A stretch of 64,000 nt of DNA from Clostridia bacterium (GTDB taxonomy: Bacteria > Bacillota > Clostridia > Christensenellales > Borkfalkiaceae): assembly GCA_017616695.1 (NCBI GenBank), contig JAFZXN010000030.1:40639-104638 (forward strand), in the 5' to 3' direction. The notes below the pieces were generated by a model, which was given only the letters and a program-made list of their open reading frames with translations, ran no database searches and was not told the DNA's origin. Every line of letters begins with the position of its first letter. Position 1 is the stretch's first letter. A program made the translations under genes and the position numbers. Shown piece after piece: positions 43,969-53,250 of this stretch.

Positions 43969-45033
43969 TTAAGCTTTTATGGTACCGCCGCCTAAAACGA
44001 TATCGCCGTCGTACAAAACAGCCGATTGACCGGGCGTGACGGCGCGTTGCGGTTGGTCGAAAACTATCCTTATACCTTCGTCGCATTCGTAAACTGTCGC
44101 CGGTTGTTCTTCCTGACGATATCTCGTTTTGGCTTTGCAACGGAAGGGGTAAGAAGGGGCTTCGCCCGAAACGTAGTTTACGTCGGTCACGATACACTCT
44201 TTTGAATACAGGTCTTCTTCGTTTCCGAGCGTTACCGTGTTTTTGGCGGCGTCTATTTTTACGACGAACATTTTGTTCTCTTTGCCGAGCCCGAGACGCT
44301 TGTGCTGACCGAGCGTATAATGAGTTATGCCCTTATGCTTGCCGAGAACGTTGCCGCTTTTATCGACGTAATCGCCGATAGGAGGAGTTTTGCCGATAAG
44401 TCTTTCTATGGCGTCGGCGTATTTTCCGTCGGGCACGAAACAGATATCCTGACTGTCGGGCTTGGCGGCGTTCAAAAAGCCGCTCGCTTCGGCGATGGCG
44501 CGCGTCTTTGATTTTTCAAGATCGCCGAGCGGAAACAGTAGCTTTGAAAGCCTTTCCTGATCCAAAAAATACAGAACGTAGCTTTGGTCCTTACTCTTAT
44601 CGACGGCTTTTTTCAAAACGAACTTTCCGTCGACCTCTTCACGCCTGACGTAATGGCCGGTGGCTATATGGTCGCAACCTAAAGCCTCGGCACGCTCGAA
44701 GAGCTTGTCGAACTTCATATATCTGTTGCAGTCGATGCACGGGTTGGGCGTTACGCCCGAAAGATACGAATTTATAAACTTGTCGATTATCTTTTCTTTG
44801 AACCCGTCTTTGAAGTTGAAAACGTAGTAGGGGATATTAAGCTTCAATGCCACGCGGCGCGCGTCGTCCACGTCGTCGATAGAGCAACAGGTGTGACCGT
44901 TGCTGACGATGCCGGCGTCGCTGTCGGAATAAAGTTTCATCGTCGCGCCGACGCATTCGTTACCGCCGTCGACCAAAAGTTTTGCGGCCACGCTCGAATC
45001 CACCCCGCCGCTCATTGCTATCAGAACCTTCAT
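43969..45033 (-). CDS. mnmA: tRNA-specific 2-thiouridylase MnmA
   Basis: 354 residues. The PP-loop MSGGVDSSVAA (7-17) activates U34 of tRNA-Lys/Glu/Gln with ATP for 2-thiolation. Both catalytic cysteines are visible, in PNPCIDCNRYMKF and in DSQDICFVPDG, followed by the tRNA-binding beta-barrel domain with HKGITHYTLGQHKRLGLG. Normal length. It lies convergent to the small membrane protein gene, with its own probable promoter at 45137-45165. Confidence 0.97.
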   Translation of the reverse strand: MKVLIAMSGGVDSSVAAKLLVDGGNECVGATMKLYSDSDAGIVSNGHTCCSIDDVDDARRVALKLNIPYYVFNFKDGFKEKIIDKFINSYLSGVTPNPCIDCNRYMKFDKLFERAEALGCDHIATGHYVRREEVDGKFVLKKAVDKSKDQSYVLYFLDQERLSKLLFPLGDLEKSKTRAIAEASGFLNAAKPDSQDICFVPDGKYADAIERLIGKTPPIGDYVDKSGNVLGKHKGITHYTLGQHKRLGLGKENKMFVVKIDAAKNTVTLGNEEDLYSKECIVTDVNYVSGEAPSYPFRCKAKTRYRQEEQPATVYECDEGIRIVFDQPQRAVTPGQSAVLYDGDIVLGGGTIKA

Positions 45034-45136
45034 ATTTTTACCGCTTGTAAAAAACTCGTATAAATACCGCCAAGCCGACTTTTTTTGCGCTTTTTGCGCC
45101 GCTCTTAAGTCGGGTATCGGCAGTTTACCGAATATT

Positions 45137-45165
45137 ATTATAAATAAAAATCAAAACAAAAGCAA
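45137..45165 (-). promoter_or_regulatory. Probable promoter of mnmA
   Basis: Minus strand: TTGCTT, 17 bases, consensus TATAAT; leader of about 95 nt. Confidence 0.5.
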
Positions 45166-45281
45166 GGCTTTTTCGCCGCTTTTTTCTTGTAGCTATCCGA
45201 CGCGACCAAATTTACGTTTTACCGAATTATTATTCACTGAAAAATCATTTGTTGACCGTTCGATCCGTTTGGTTTACGTGT

Positions 45282-46106
45282 TTACTTTGTTTTTTTTGCG
45301 TTCGGACAGTGGGAAATCACGTAGGAAAGAACGAAGTCGAAGTCTTCTTTGTTTGCGTAGACCTGGTTATGCTCGAAGCGTTCGTTAAGCTTGATAACGA
45401 GTAGCGGTCTTATGACCTTGACCTTTTTCACGGCGGAAAAGTCGGTGTAAGAGCTCGTTTTTGAGGCGGCGTTGACGCCGATGCCGACGGTAGTAAGCCT
45501 TCCCGCCGTAAGCCCCGCGACAGCCGTCGCCGAGCCGATTTTCTTGGCTTTTTTCGCCTGAGTTGCCGTTTGAGTGTGCAAAACGCCTTTCTCGTCCATC
45601 TCGAATTCCACGAGGTATTTGCCGCCGAGCATAGCCGCGTACACCGCGTAGCCGAGGTATGATATCGCCGTCATTGCGGCTATAGCTATGCCGTAAATTT
45701 TCAGCCAATTCAAAAAGCCCGCGAAAAAGAAGTCCTTTTCACCGAGAGAAACTAAAAACGAAATAATAAACCCTATCGACATTATGATAAAGAATATCTT
45801 CCAGACTGTGAAAAATATTATCGGATTTTTGAACATATTCAAAGCGTACGACCAGCGGTATTTGCCGTCGTCGTACAAAGAGATATTTTCGCTTATTTTT
45901 TCCACTTCGACGGGCGTATTGCGCTTTTTTCTTCTTTTTTGTTTTTTCGGCTCGTCGCTTGTTGAAGTAGTCTCGGTCAAATCGGTTTCTTCGGTTTGCG
46001 GCGCGACTACGGTTCCGGCGGGCTCTTTCTTCAGATCGCTTCCGCATTCGGGGCAAATATCTTGCTCCTTTTTTACGTCGGCGACGCAATTTTCGCAAGT
46101 TTTCAT
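45282..46106 (-). CDS. Zinc-ribbon membrane protein
   Basis: 274 residues. A short zinc ribbon at the N-terminus (CENC ... CPECG, residues 4-22) is followed by a Thr/Ser/Lys-rich linker, two hydrophobic segments at about 98-120 and 127-152, and a soluble C-terminal part with a glycine/alanine stretch (GSATAVAGLTAGRLTTVGIG) and VIRPLLVIKLNERFEHNQVY, which resembles a bound, PH-like or DUF domain I cannot name. It is probably an integral membrane protein with the ribbon in the cytoplasm. Function unknown. Confidence 0.7.
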   Translation of the reverse strand: MKTCENCVADVKKEQDICPECGSDLKKEPAGTVVAPQTEETDLTETTSTSDEPKKQKRRKKRNTPVEVEKISENISLYDDGKYRWSYALNMFKNPIIFFTVWKIFFIIMSIGFIISFLVSLGEKDFFFAGFLNWLKIYGIAIAAMTAISYLGYAVYAAMLGGKYLVEFEMDEKGVLHTQTATQAKKAKKIGSATAVAGLTAGRLTTVGIGVNAASKTSSYTDFSAVKKVKVIRPLLVIKLNERFEHNQVYANKEDFDFVLSYVISHCPNAKKTK

Positions 46107-46195
46107 AAGACCTTTTCCTTAAATGGTTTTTACCGCGAACGAACGGGTGATAAAAGCTTTTCGCGGTGCTTATTCTCCGTTAAAAAAGAATAATA

Positions 46196-46222
46196 CGCGG
46201 CTTGTAAAATAAACAAGCCGCG
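46196..46222 (-). terminator. Terminator after the 86-residue membrane protein gene
   Basis: A 10-bp stem CGCGGCTTGT / ACAAGCCGCG with a 7-base loop; on the minus strand TATTATTCTTTTTT follows. Confidence 0.75.
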
Positions 46223-46289
46223 CAATACGTAGCGTTAAATCAAAAGTTTAATGATCGTTTTTAAAAAGCGCAGTATTTTTTTAAACCGA

Positions 46290-46550
46290 TCACGAGTTCA
46301 GAGTATTGGAAAGCCAGGTCGCTATCGAGCCGAGGCCGCCTGTTAAAAGAACTATCAAAAGAATGAATAGCGCTATAACGAAAACGCAAAAATACGACCT
46401 TGCGAAATTCCTTCTGTTGATGTTTCCGCGCGAGATGGAAAAGATAACGAGGAAAATAAAACCTACGATAGGTACGTTGAAAAGAATGCTCAGACCAAAA
46501 TACGTCCAAGGAGATATCGGTCTTAAATTTTCGGGAATGTCTTCGTACAT
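46290..46550 (-). CDS. Small membrane protein of unknown function
   Basis: 86 residues behind AAAGGAGC. Two hydrophobic segments (about 18-39 and 51-71) with the basic loop SRGNINRRNFARSY between them; the N-terminus has the proline-rich MYEDIPENLRPISPWTYFG. The pattern (short N-terminal P-W-x-Y-F-G before the first helix) is seen in small DUF4190-like or YIP-type fragments, but I cannot place it. It has its own promoter and terminator, so it is probably a genuine single gene. Confidence 0.65.
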   Translation of the reverse strand: MYEDIPENLRPISPWTYFGLSILFNVPIVGFIFLVIFSISRGNINRRNFARSYFCVFVIALFILLIVLLTGGLGSIATWLSNTLNS

Positions 46551-46580
46551 AATTGCTCCTTTATTAAAGATACTATCATC

Positions 46581-46608
46581 ATTATAACATAAAAAACGGA
46601 TATGTCAA
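46581..46608 (-). promoter_or_regulatory. Promoter of the 86-residue membrane protein gene
   Basis: Minus strand: perfect TTGACA, 16 bases, perfect TATAAT, 31 bases before the start. Confidence 0.8.
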
Positions 46609-46675
46609 TACGTTTTCGGTAAAAAACCGACATTTTTTTACAACCGTTACAAAGTCCGTCGTATAGGAAAAAACT

Positions 46676-47470
46676 TTAACGGCGGCCGTCGGCGTTTTCG
46701 GCGCTTCGTTCGTCGTTCGTTTCGGCGGGCGCGGAAGAAGAGGATGTCGAGGTCTCGTCGCTTTCGCGATATGAAAAAAGTTTTTCGGCAAAGCCTTTAA
46801 AAGCGGGAGTCGGCACGAAAATTTTATCCAGAAGCTTTCCGAAAGCGATTATGAGCGGCGTATTCACGAGCGTAAGTATAAGCGTGCCGATACCTACCAT
46901 TTCGAGATCGAATCTGCCAAACAGTATAAGCATAAGGGCTATCGCAAGGATAAGAGAGCAAACGTCGTACACCCATTTGACGACGTTCATTTTTAGCTTT
47001 TTTTCGGTGGCTACCTCATACACGAACATATCGTAGCCCTGTTGCGGAAGATAAGTCCTTAAATACAGGGCAATGGCTATTGCCGTTATCACCGCGCCGA
47101 GTATCATCGATATTATCCGCATATGCATTTCGGCGTATATCTCCTGTTTAAACAGCGCACGCCACCCGTCGAGCATAAGCCCGTATATCACGCACGTCAC
47201 GAACGACAGAGGGTATTTGAGCTTGAATTTGCCGACTGCGAGCGCGAGGACGATTATAAATATCCCCTGCACGACGTATTCGGTGTTGCCGAACGTGAAA
47301 AACGGTATCTTCGGCTGAAGAAAACACGATAAAACGTATGCCGGAGCCACTACCATCGATACGCCGAAACCGCTTTTTGCCGAAAGGCACACGCCGAGCG
47401 AGCAGAGTATCGTTCCGAAAACGTAAAAAAGTTCTCCCGTTTTTTCGATAGGCTTCAAAGTGTTTTTCAT
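46676..47470 (-). CDS. YczE/YitT-like integral membrane protein
   Basis: 264 residues with five to six membrane segments. The opening FGTILCSLGVCLSAKSGFGVSMVVAPAYVL (given in two parts: FGTILCSLGVCLSAKSG, then FGVSMVVAPAYVLS) matches the YczE/YyaS/DUF6198 group of predicted transporters or membrane proteins. YLPQQGYDMFVYEVATEKKL near the middle is also typical. The C-terminal 35 residues are a Ser/Glu-rich tail. Ribosome site GAAAGGAGC. Function is unknown for the family as a whole. Confidence 0.75.
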   Translation of the reverse strand: MKNTLKPIEKTGELFYVFGTILCSLGVCLSAKSGFGVSMVVAPAYVLSCFLQPKIPFFTFGNTEYVVQGIFIIVLALAVGKFKLKYPLSFVTCVIYGLMLDGWRALFKQEIYAEMHMRIISMILGAVITAIAIALYLRTYLPQQGYDMFVYEVATEKKLKMNVVKWVYDVCSLILAIALMLILFGRFDLEMVGIGTLILTLVNTPLIIAFGKLLDKIFVPTPAFKGFAEKLFSYRESDETSTSSSSAPAETNDERSAENADGRR

Positions 47471-47630
47471 CGGTTTGCTCCTTTCGTTTTTCGGCGGCTT
47501 GGCGACAGTTGCGGCGCCTTGTGTTTTTTGCCGCTTCGTAAATTATATCTTACGGCGGACGTATTTGCAAACGTTTTTCGGCTTTGACGTTGATTTTCGG
47601 AAAAAAATTTGCAAAATAAGCGTTTATTTA

Positions 47631-47659
47631 TGGACAGAAAGCCTTATTTTAAGTATAAT
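47631..47659 (+). promoter_or_regulatory. Promoter of the DUF3737-patB pair
   Basis: TGGACA, 17 bases, consensus TATAAT, 52 bases before the start. Confidence 0.65.
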
Positions 47660-47710
47660 TATCGTGTAAGTGCCGATGCTGCTTATTTGAGCGGCGGCTC
47701 AAGGTGAAAG

Positions 47711-48550
47711 ATGAAAATAATAACTAACAGCGTATTTACGGGCGAACGCGCTTTGTTTTTCGGCAAAGAGCTTAAAATAAGCGACTGCGTTTTCGAGAAC
47801 GGCGAATCTCCTTTAAAAGAAAGCAACGATATCGTCTTAAAAAATTGCGTTTTTAAATGGAAATATCCCGTCTGGTATTCTAAAAACGTCGAGCTTTACG
47901 GCTGCGTTTTTCAGCCTACGGCGCGCTCGGGCGTGTGGTATACGGATAATATTTCCTTTACCGATTGCAAATTGCTTTGCCCGAAGACTTTTCGGCGTGC
48001 GTCGCGTATAAGGCTTAAAAACGTCGTCCTGCCCGACGCAAAGGAAACTTTCTGGAGCTGTAACGGCATAGAAATGGACAACGTCAGCGCCGCCGGCGAT
48101 TATTTCGGTATGAACTCTCAGAACGTGCGCGCAGATAAACTTATGCTCGAAGGCAACTATTGTTTCGACGGCGGAAAGAATATCCGCATAGAAAACTCGG
48201 TGCTCGATTCTAAAGACAGTTTCTGGAACTGCGAGAACGTGACCGTCGTAAACAGCAGGATAATAGGCGAATACATAGGTTGGAATTCGGTTAACGTTAC
48301 GTTTATCAACTGCGATATAGAAAGTTTACAGGGCTTTTGCTATATGAAGAACGTCAAGCTCGTCGGTTGCAGGCTCAAAAACACCACGCTGGCGATCGAG
48401 TATTCTTCCGTGACCGCCGACATAGACCGTTGCGACAGCATTAAAAACCCGTCTTCGGGAGTTATCAACGTCGGCGACGTGGGCGAGCTTATCCTCGAAC
48501 CGGAGCGCGTGGATATAACAAAAACCAAGATCAACGTTTTGAAAAAATAA
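47711..48550 (+). CDS. DUF3737 beta-helix protein
   Basis: 279 residues of the DUF3737 family: a right-handed parallel beta helix made of short turns such as SDCVFENGESP, LKNCVFKWKYP, LYGCVFQPTAR and FINCDIESLQG, each with a conserved N/D-C or N-V step. It has no signal sequence. The family is commonly encoded beside MalY/PatB-type aminotransferases, as here (patB starts 84 bp downstream), but its function is not known. The start ATG follows AAGGTGAAAG. Confidence 0.88.
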   Translation: MKIITNSVFTGERALFFGKELKISDCVFENGESPLKESNDIVLKNCVFKWKYPVWYSKNVELYGCVFQPTARSGVWYTDNISFTDCKLLCPKTFRRASRIRLKNVVLPDAKETFWSCNGIEMDNVSAAGDYFGMNSQNVRADKLMLEGNYCFDGGKNIRIENSVLDSKDSFWNCENVTVVNSRIIGEYIGWNSVNVTFINCDIESLQGFCYMKNVKLVGCRLKNTTLAIEYSSVTADIDRCDSIKNPSSGVINVGDVGELILEPERVDITKTKINVLKK

Positions 48551-48589
48551 GCGGCAAAAAGCCTTTTGATTTTTTGTGCCGTTTCCCTT

Positions 48590-48616
48590 AAAAGTGGGGC
48601 TATACGTCGATAAACG
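48590..48616 (+). repeat. R1 variant
   Basis: AAAAGTGGGGCTATACGTCGATAAACGG, quoted as AAAAGTGGGG plus CTATACGTCGATAAACGG, between DUF3737 and patB; 40 bases after a stop and 18 before a start. Confidence 0.5.
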
Positions 48617-48634
48617 GCAGTTTTCGGAGTTATT

Positions 48635-49810
48635 ATGAAATTCGATTTCGACGAGATAATCAACAGAAGAGACACTTATTCCGTCAAGTGGGACGTAAGT
48701 AAAGGTGAACTTCCGATGTGGGTGGCGGATATGGACTTTAAGACCGCGCCCGCGGTAATTAAAGCCGTCACGCGCCGCGCGGAAAGCGGCGTGTTCGGTT
48801 ATACTATCGTTCCCGACAGGTGGTACGAAGCGTATATCGGGCATTGGAAAAGGCTGCACGGCTTTGAAATGAAAAAAGAGTGGTTGTGTTTTACGACCGG
48901 CGTTATTCCCGCGATAACTTCTTCCGTCAAAAGGCTGACTAACCCCGGCGACAACGTGATAGTCCAGACGCCCGTATATAATATTTTTTATAATTGCGTG
49001 GAAAACAGCGGCAGGCATATCCTCGAAAACGCGCTCGCGTTCGACGGAAAGAAGTATTCGATGGATTTTGACGATCTCGAAAAAAAGCTCAGCCACCCGT
49101 ACACCACGCTTATGATACTGTGTAACCCGCAAAACCCCGTCGGTTGCGTGTGGGATAAAGACGTGCTTGCAAAAGTCGGGCGGCTGTGCGATAAATACGG
49201 CGTAAAAGTCATCTCCGACGAGATACATTGCGACCTGACCGAGCCGAACGTCGGTTACGTCCCGTTCGCGTCGGTAAACGAAACGTGTAAAAATCTCAGC
49301 GTGACGTGCCTTTCGGTTACGAAAGCTTTCAATCTCGCCGCCATGCAGAGTGCCGCCGTGTGCGTTCCGAACGAAAATCTCGGCAGGGTAATATTCCGCG
49401 GACTTAACAGCGACGAGGTCGCCGAACCCGGCGCTTTTGCCATAGATGCCGCTATAGCCGCGCTCGAAGACGGCGACGAATGGCTTAAAGAACTTCGCGC
49501 GTACATTTCCGATAACCGCGCGTATCTGACGGAATATCTTAATAAAGAGCTACCCAAAGTAAACGTTATCGGTCAGAACGCGACCTATCTTATCTGGGCG
49601 GACGTTTCCTATTATACGAACGATCCCGTAAAGCTTTGCGACTATATAAGAAAGACCACGGGGCTGTTTATTACCCCCGGCATGGTCTATCACGGCGACG
49701 GAAACAAGTTCGTCAGGATTAACGTGGCTTGCCCGAAAAAGACGCTTTCAGACGGCGTGGAAAGGTTCGTAAAAGGCGTAAAAGGCTACGCAAATAGTTG
49801 CGGCAAATAA
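48635..49810 (+). CDS. patB: MalY/PatB-type PLP-dependent aminotransferase / cystathionine beta-lyase
   Basis: 391 residues, fold type I PLP enzyme. The start FDFDEIINRRDTYSVKWD and PMWVADMDF are typical of the PatB/MalY subgroup; the PLP lysine is Lys230 in LSVTKAFNLA, with YNIFYNCVENSGR and CNPQNPVGCVWDK forming the cofactor pocket. Such enzymes cleave C-S bonds of cystathionine or related sulfur compounds, releasing pyruvate and ammonia, and are often regulators or scavenging enzymes. Transcribed with DUF3737. A reverse R1 copy follows 12 bases after the stop. Confidence 0.93.
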   Translation: MKFDFDEIINRRDTYSVKWDVSKGELPMWVADMDFKTAPAVIKAVTRRAESGVFGYTIVPDRWYEAYIGHWKRLHGFEMKKEWLCFTTGVIPAITSSVKRLTNPGDNVIVQTPVYNIFYNCVENSGRHILENALAFDGKKYSMDFDDLEKKLSHPYTTLMILCNPQNPVGCVWDKDVLAKVGRLCDKYGVKVISDEIHCDLTEPNVGYVPFASVNETCKNLSVTCLSVTKAFNLAAMQSAAVCVPNENLGRVIFRGLNSDEVAEPGAFAIDAAIAALEDGDEWLKELRAYISDNRAYLTEYLNKELPKVNVIGQNATYLIWADVSYYTNDPVKLCDYIRKTTGLFITPGMVYHGDGNKFVRINVACPKKTLSDGVERFVKGVKGYANSCGK

Positions 49811-49822
49811 TCCCGTTTGCTT

Positions 49823-49850
49823 CGATAATCGACTTATAGGCGGGTTTTTT
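49823..49850 (-). repeat. Dispersed element R1, full copy (reverse)
   Basis: CGATAATCGACTTATAG plus GCGGGTTTTTT, 12 bases after the patB stop. CCCG at 49812 can pair with its CGGG end before the T6. Confidence 0.85.
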
Positions 49851-49916
49851 CAAAAAAACGGTGTTAAAAAGCGGCTTGTTGCCGCCGTCGGAAGCGTTTA
49901 AAAACTTATTATTATA

Positions 49917-49977
49917 AAATGCGGTCGGAAGAAAGTTTTGTCAGACTTATCCGACCGCGTATTTTATTTTTTTATTT
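49917..49977 (+). terminator. Intrinsic terminator upstream of the two-component genes
   Basis: A 9-bp stem GCGGTCGGA / TCCGACCGC over a 20-base loop, then GTATTTTATTTTTTT. Confidence 0.75.
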
Positions 49978-49981
49978 GCTA

Positions 49982-50010
49982 TTGACAAACCGAACGGAAT
50001 ATTATACAAT
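49982..50010 (+). promoter_or_regulatory. Promoter of the two-component operon
   Basis: Perfect TTGACA, 17 bases, TACAAT; leader of about 80 nt. Confidence 0.75.
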
Positions 50011-50097
50011 AATATATAGTTTTAATATATTTATCTGTTCGACAGCCGCAGAACGACCGCAGAATTTTTACTTAAAGCGGGCTATGAGAAAAGACCT

Positions 50098-50817
50098 ATG
50101 AAAAACATTGCAATCGTGGAAGACGAAGACAGGGCCGCGGATATACTCCGATCTTACATTGCCAAATACGAGAAAGAAAACAACACCGAATTCAACGTGG
50201 TGCGCTTTGCCGACGCGAACGACTTTTTAAGTTCGTATAAGTCGATATATGCGGTCGTGTTTATGGATATTCAGATGCCTTTCAGTAACGGCATGGACGC
50301 GAGCATGGAATTAAGAAAGACCGACAAGACGGTATCGATAATTTTTATAACCAACCTCGTGCAGTACGCGCAAAAAGGTTACGAGGTGGACGCGGTAAGT
50401 TTTTTGGTCAAGCCTGTAAGCTACTACGATTTTTCGCTCAAATTCAGAAAGGCTCTCGACATTTACGTTATGAACGAGGAGCGCGGCATAACCATAAATC
50501 TTCCCGGCGGAATGTGCAGGATATCCACGGATAAGCTTATGTACGTCGAGATAATGAAGCATAGGCTCTATTATCATCTTATAGACGACGTGCTCGAAAT
50601 GACGGGCGTACTTACGAAAATAGAAAATCAGCTTGCCGATTTCGGCTTTTTAAGGTGCAACAACTGCTATCTCGTCAACCCGAAATTCATCGTAAAAGTT
50701 CAGGGTAAAGAAGTCGTCGTCGGCGGGGACGTGCTGTTGATAAGCCGTTCGAGGCGCGCCTCGTTTTTAGCCGAGCTTGCCAACTGGTACGCGGGATCGG
50801 GAGGCGGCAGTATATGA
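50098..50817 (+). CDS. LytTR-family response regulator
   Basis: 239 residues. The receiver domain has the acidic pair VEDED (7-11), phosphoacceptor Asp57 in VVFMDIQMP and Lys104 in FLVKP. A LytTR DNA-binding domain (about 135-230) follows, with the family pattern MYVEIMKHRLYYHLIDD and FLRCNNCYLVNPKFI. Regulators of this AgrA/LytR type bind direct repeats upstream of secretion, surface or peptide genes. It overlaps the kinase gene by four bases. No autoinducing peptide gene is visible beside it. Confidence 0.95.
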   Translation: MKNIAIVEDEDRAADILRSYIAKYEKENNTEFNVVRFADANDFLSSYKSIYAVVFMDIQMPFSNGMDASMELRKTDKTVSIIFITNLVQYAQKGYEVDAVSFLVKPVSYYDFSLKFRKALDIYVMNEERGITINLPGGMCRISTDKLMYVEIMKHRLYYHLIDDVLEMTGVLTKIENQLADFGFLRCNNCYLVNPKFIVKVQGKEVVVGGDVLLISRSRRASFLAELANWYAGSGGGSI

Positions 50818-52199
50818 AAGAGGCTTTATCTGTCTATCTGACCATAATAATCGAGTTTTTAGCCGAACTGTACGTTTTCTGTTTTCTCATCTGCCGAAAA
50901 CTCGAAAGGAGAAAATACTTTGCGTTAAGGCTTATTTTAAGCGTCGTTGCGGTACTTATTGCGGGCTTTCCCGTTTCGTATTTATATACGCTTATCGGCG
51001 GGAGCATAGTCGGCAGGATATCGATATATCTTATTTTGTTCGCTCTCACGACGTTTTTGATGTGGATATGCTTTGACGAAACGTATATGACGGTAACGTT
51101 TTGCGGAAGTTTGGCGTACGCCGCGCAGAATTTTTCGTATAAGCTGTTTATGACTTTTTGGTGTTACGGCGTGAACGAAGGATTTTTCGGCGATTGGGGC
51201 GCTATGTTCGAGCTGTATTACAGACTCGTTTACTATCCGTTCTACGCGCTCGCCGCTACGGGGATATACTTTATCATTCTCCGCAAGATAATAGACGGTT
51301 TGTCGAACAGACAGTATAAAACAGGTATGTTCATGCTGTCGGTGGTGGTGCTTGCGGTGACCATAATACTTTCCTCCGCGGGGGATATCTATTTTTCAAA
51401 GCTTAACGGCGGCGCGGGCGAGTATTTCAAGGAAGACGTGTATCTTGCGTTAAGACAAATCTGCAATTACTTTTCGCTCATCTGCCTTGCCACGGTCATG
51501 GTGCTTATAAAGTCCACTGTAAGACAGCGCGACCTTCAACAGGAAGTCGAATATCTGCAACACGCCGTGCGGCAGGGCGAGTGGCAGTACGAAATGTCGA
51601 AGGATATCGTCGACAATATAAATTTAAAGTGTCACGATATAAAATATAAGATAAATTCGATACTTGCGGGCGACCACAATATCGATTCCAAGACCATTGA
51701 CGACCTTAAAGAGAGCGTGGCGATATACGACACCAAGACGGATACGGGCAACGCATTACTTAACGTTCTCTTTTCCGAAAAGCGGCTTTACTGCGAGCAG
51801 AACGGCATAACTTTATCATGCATGGCGGACGGCAGCAAGCTTTCGTTTATAGAAGACGGCGATCTATACTGTCTTTTCGGCAATATCCTCGACAACGCGC
51901 TCGAAGCCGTTAAGGGCATTGCCGAAAAGGAAAGGCGCGTCATAAACATAGTGATAAAGCGCAAAAACGGCACTCTTTTGGTGCAGGAGGAAAACTACTT
52001 CGACGGGCAGCTGACTTTTGAAGACGGATTGCCGATTACCACCAAAAAAGACAAACTTAACCACGGTTTCGGTATGAAGAGCATAAGAATGATCGTGCAT
52101 AAATACGACGGTGCTCTTACCGCTTACGTCAATAACGACGTATTCCATTTAAACGCCATCTTCGCTTTATCGGAAGACGATCTACCGCAAACAGAGTAA
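50814..52199 (+). CDS. GHKL sensor histidine kinase (AgrC-like, HPK10)
   Basis: 461 residues. Six to seven membrane segments (about 8-235) are followed by a coiled coil (QRDLQQEVEYLQHAVRQGEW), the phospho-histidine box CHDIKYKINS (His274) and a GHKL ATPase with the N box FGNILDNALEAV and the late G motif HGFGMKSIRMIV. This is the HPK10 layout of AgrC and related sensors, which detect extracellular peptides or membrane states. Coupled to the LytTR regulator. The ligand is not evident. A strong terminator follows. Confidence 0.93.
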   Translation: MKEALSVYLTIIIEFLAELYVFCFLICRKLERRKYFALRLILSVVAVLIAGFPVSYLYTLIGGSIVGRISIYLILFALTTFLMWICFDETYMTVTFCGSLAYAAQNFSYKLFMTFWCYGVNEGFFGDWGAMFELYYRLVYYPFYALAATGIYFIILRKIIDGLSNRQYKTGMFMLSVVVLAVTIILSSAGDIYFSKLNGGAGEYFKEDVYLALRQICNYFSLICLATVMVLIKSTVRQRDLQQEVEYLQHAVRQGEWQYEMSKDIVDNINLKCHDIKYKINSILAGDHNIDSKTIDDLKESVAIYDTKTDTGNALLNVLFSEKRLYCEQNGITLSCMADGSKLSFIEDGDLYCLFGNILDNALEAVKGIAEKERRVINIVIKRKNGTLLVQEENYFDGQLTFEDGLPITTKKDKLNHGFGMKSIRMIVHKYDGALTAYVNNDVFHLNAIFALSEDDLPQTE

Positions 52200-52208
52200 A
52201 AAAACGGC

Positions 52209-52250
52209 AAAACAGGTAACGTTATTGACCTAAAACGTTATCTGTTTTAT
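52209..52250 (+). terminator. Intrinsic terminator after the two-component genes
   Basis: A 15-bp stem AAAACAGGTAACGTT with AACGTTATCTGTTTT (one G-U), 10-base loop and T-rich end. Two CGAGATCG words with T7/T8 tracts follow at 52266-52300. Confidence 0.8.
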
Positions 52251-52371
52251 TATATATTATATCTATGCGAGATCGATTTTTTTACGAGATCGTTTTTTTT
52301 CGGTCGTCGTATCGGATGACCGTCCGCAAAGCGGCGTAAAATAAATCGGCGGAAGCTTTTTGGGAGATCAA

Positions 52372-53175
52372 ATGAATTTTTTTAAGATCGTTAAAAGATC
52401 GGGCATACGGTTTTCGGCTTTGATCGTACTCGTTTCGTTTTCTTTATGCGGCTGTACGGGCGGGATAACGGAGAACTTAAACGACGAACCGCTGTCTTTT
52501 TCTACCGAATACGACTTGAATAGGGAACTTCCGGAAACGTTCGCTCCGTCCGACGGGTACAGTAACGGCGGTTGCTTTTACGTCGTTTGGAGCGCAGAAA
52601 ACGTCTCTTACGGCGACGACGGAATGTCGCTATCAATAGAGGAGAGGGACGACAGGTTATACGGCGCGGAGATGCGAAGTATACGTCATTACGGCTACGG
52701 CGACTACGAGGTGAGAATGAAGCCTTCCGCCAAGGCCGGCACGGCGAGCACTTTCTTTTTGTATACGGGTGAGTTCGACGATCCCGACGGCGACGGAAAA
52801 GGCAACCCGCACGACGAGATAGATATAGAGTTTCTCGGTAAAACGCCTACCAAAGTCCAGCTCAATTTCTTCGCGAGCGGCAGGGGCGGGCACGAATATA
52901 TGTTGGACCTCGGCTTTGACGCCACGAAAGAGTTCCACGATTACGGTTTCAGGTGGACGGAAAATTACATAGTATGGTTCGTGGACGGCAAGCCCGTTTA
53001 CAAAGTGTACGATTCCCCGTTCGATCCTATCCCGAAAACGCCGTCCGATATCTTTATGAGCTATTGGTCGGGAAGCAAGGACGCGGTCGGTTGGATGGGC
53101 GCGTTCGAGTATTCGGGCGTAACGAGCGCAGAATATCAATGGGTGAGGACGACGGCGTCCCCTATGTCTTATTAA
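52372..53175 (+). CDS. GH16 family glucanase lipoprotein
   Basis: 267 residues from the ATG at 52372 with GGGAG upstream. The signal peptide ends in a lipobox SLCGC. A single GH16 jelly-roll domain follows, with the catalytic signature DEIDIEFLG (nucleophile Glu149, acid/base Glu153) and the substrate-cleft segments YGYGDYEVRMKPS and YGFRWTENYIVWFVDG. GH16 enzymes of this kind hydrolyse beta-1,3- or beta-1,3-1,4-glucans. It shares its plan with the GH16 domain of the large protein at 59027. An R1 element begins two bases after the stop. Confidence 0.92.
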   Translation: MNFFKIVKRSGIRFSALIVLVSFSLCGCTGGITENLNDEPLSFSTEYDLNRELPETFAPSDGYSNGGCFYVVWSAENVSYGDDGMSLSIEERDDRLYGAEMRSIRHYGYGDYEVRMKPSAKAGTASTFFLYTGEFDDPDGDGKGNPHDEIDIEFLGKTPTKVQLNFFASGRGGHEYMLDLGFDATKEFHDYGFRWTENYIVWFVDGKPVYKVYDSPFDPIPKTPSDIFMSYWSGSKDAVGWMGAFEYSGVTSAEYQWVRTTASPMSY

Positions 53176-53177
53176 CA

Positions 53178-53203
53178 AAAAGTCGGCGTATAAGCCCGTT
53201 ATC
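53178..53203 (+). repeat. R1 variant
   Basis: AAAAGTCGGCGTATAAGCCCGTTATC directly after the GH16 stop, quoted in parts: AAAAGTCGGC and GTATAAGCCCGTTATC. Its middle matches the variant at 43371. Confidence 0.6.
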
Positions 53204-53250
53204 TGGCATTTTTAACTATTTTCAAAATAAATTGACAAGTGTAAGGTATT

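Noticed and set aside
53232..53237. TTGACA as promoter of the GH3 gene
   Set aside because: It lies 13 bases from the start codon and has no -10 box at a usable distance before the ATG.
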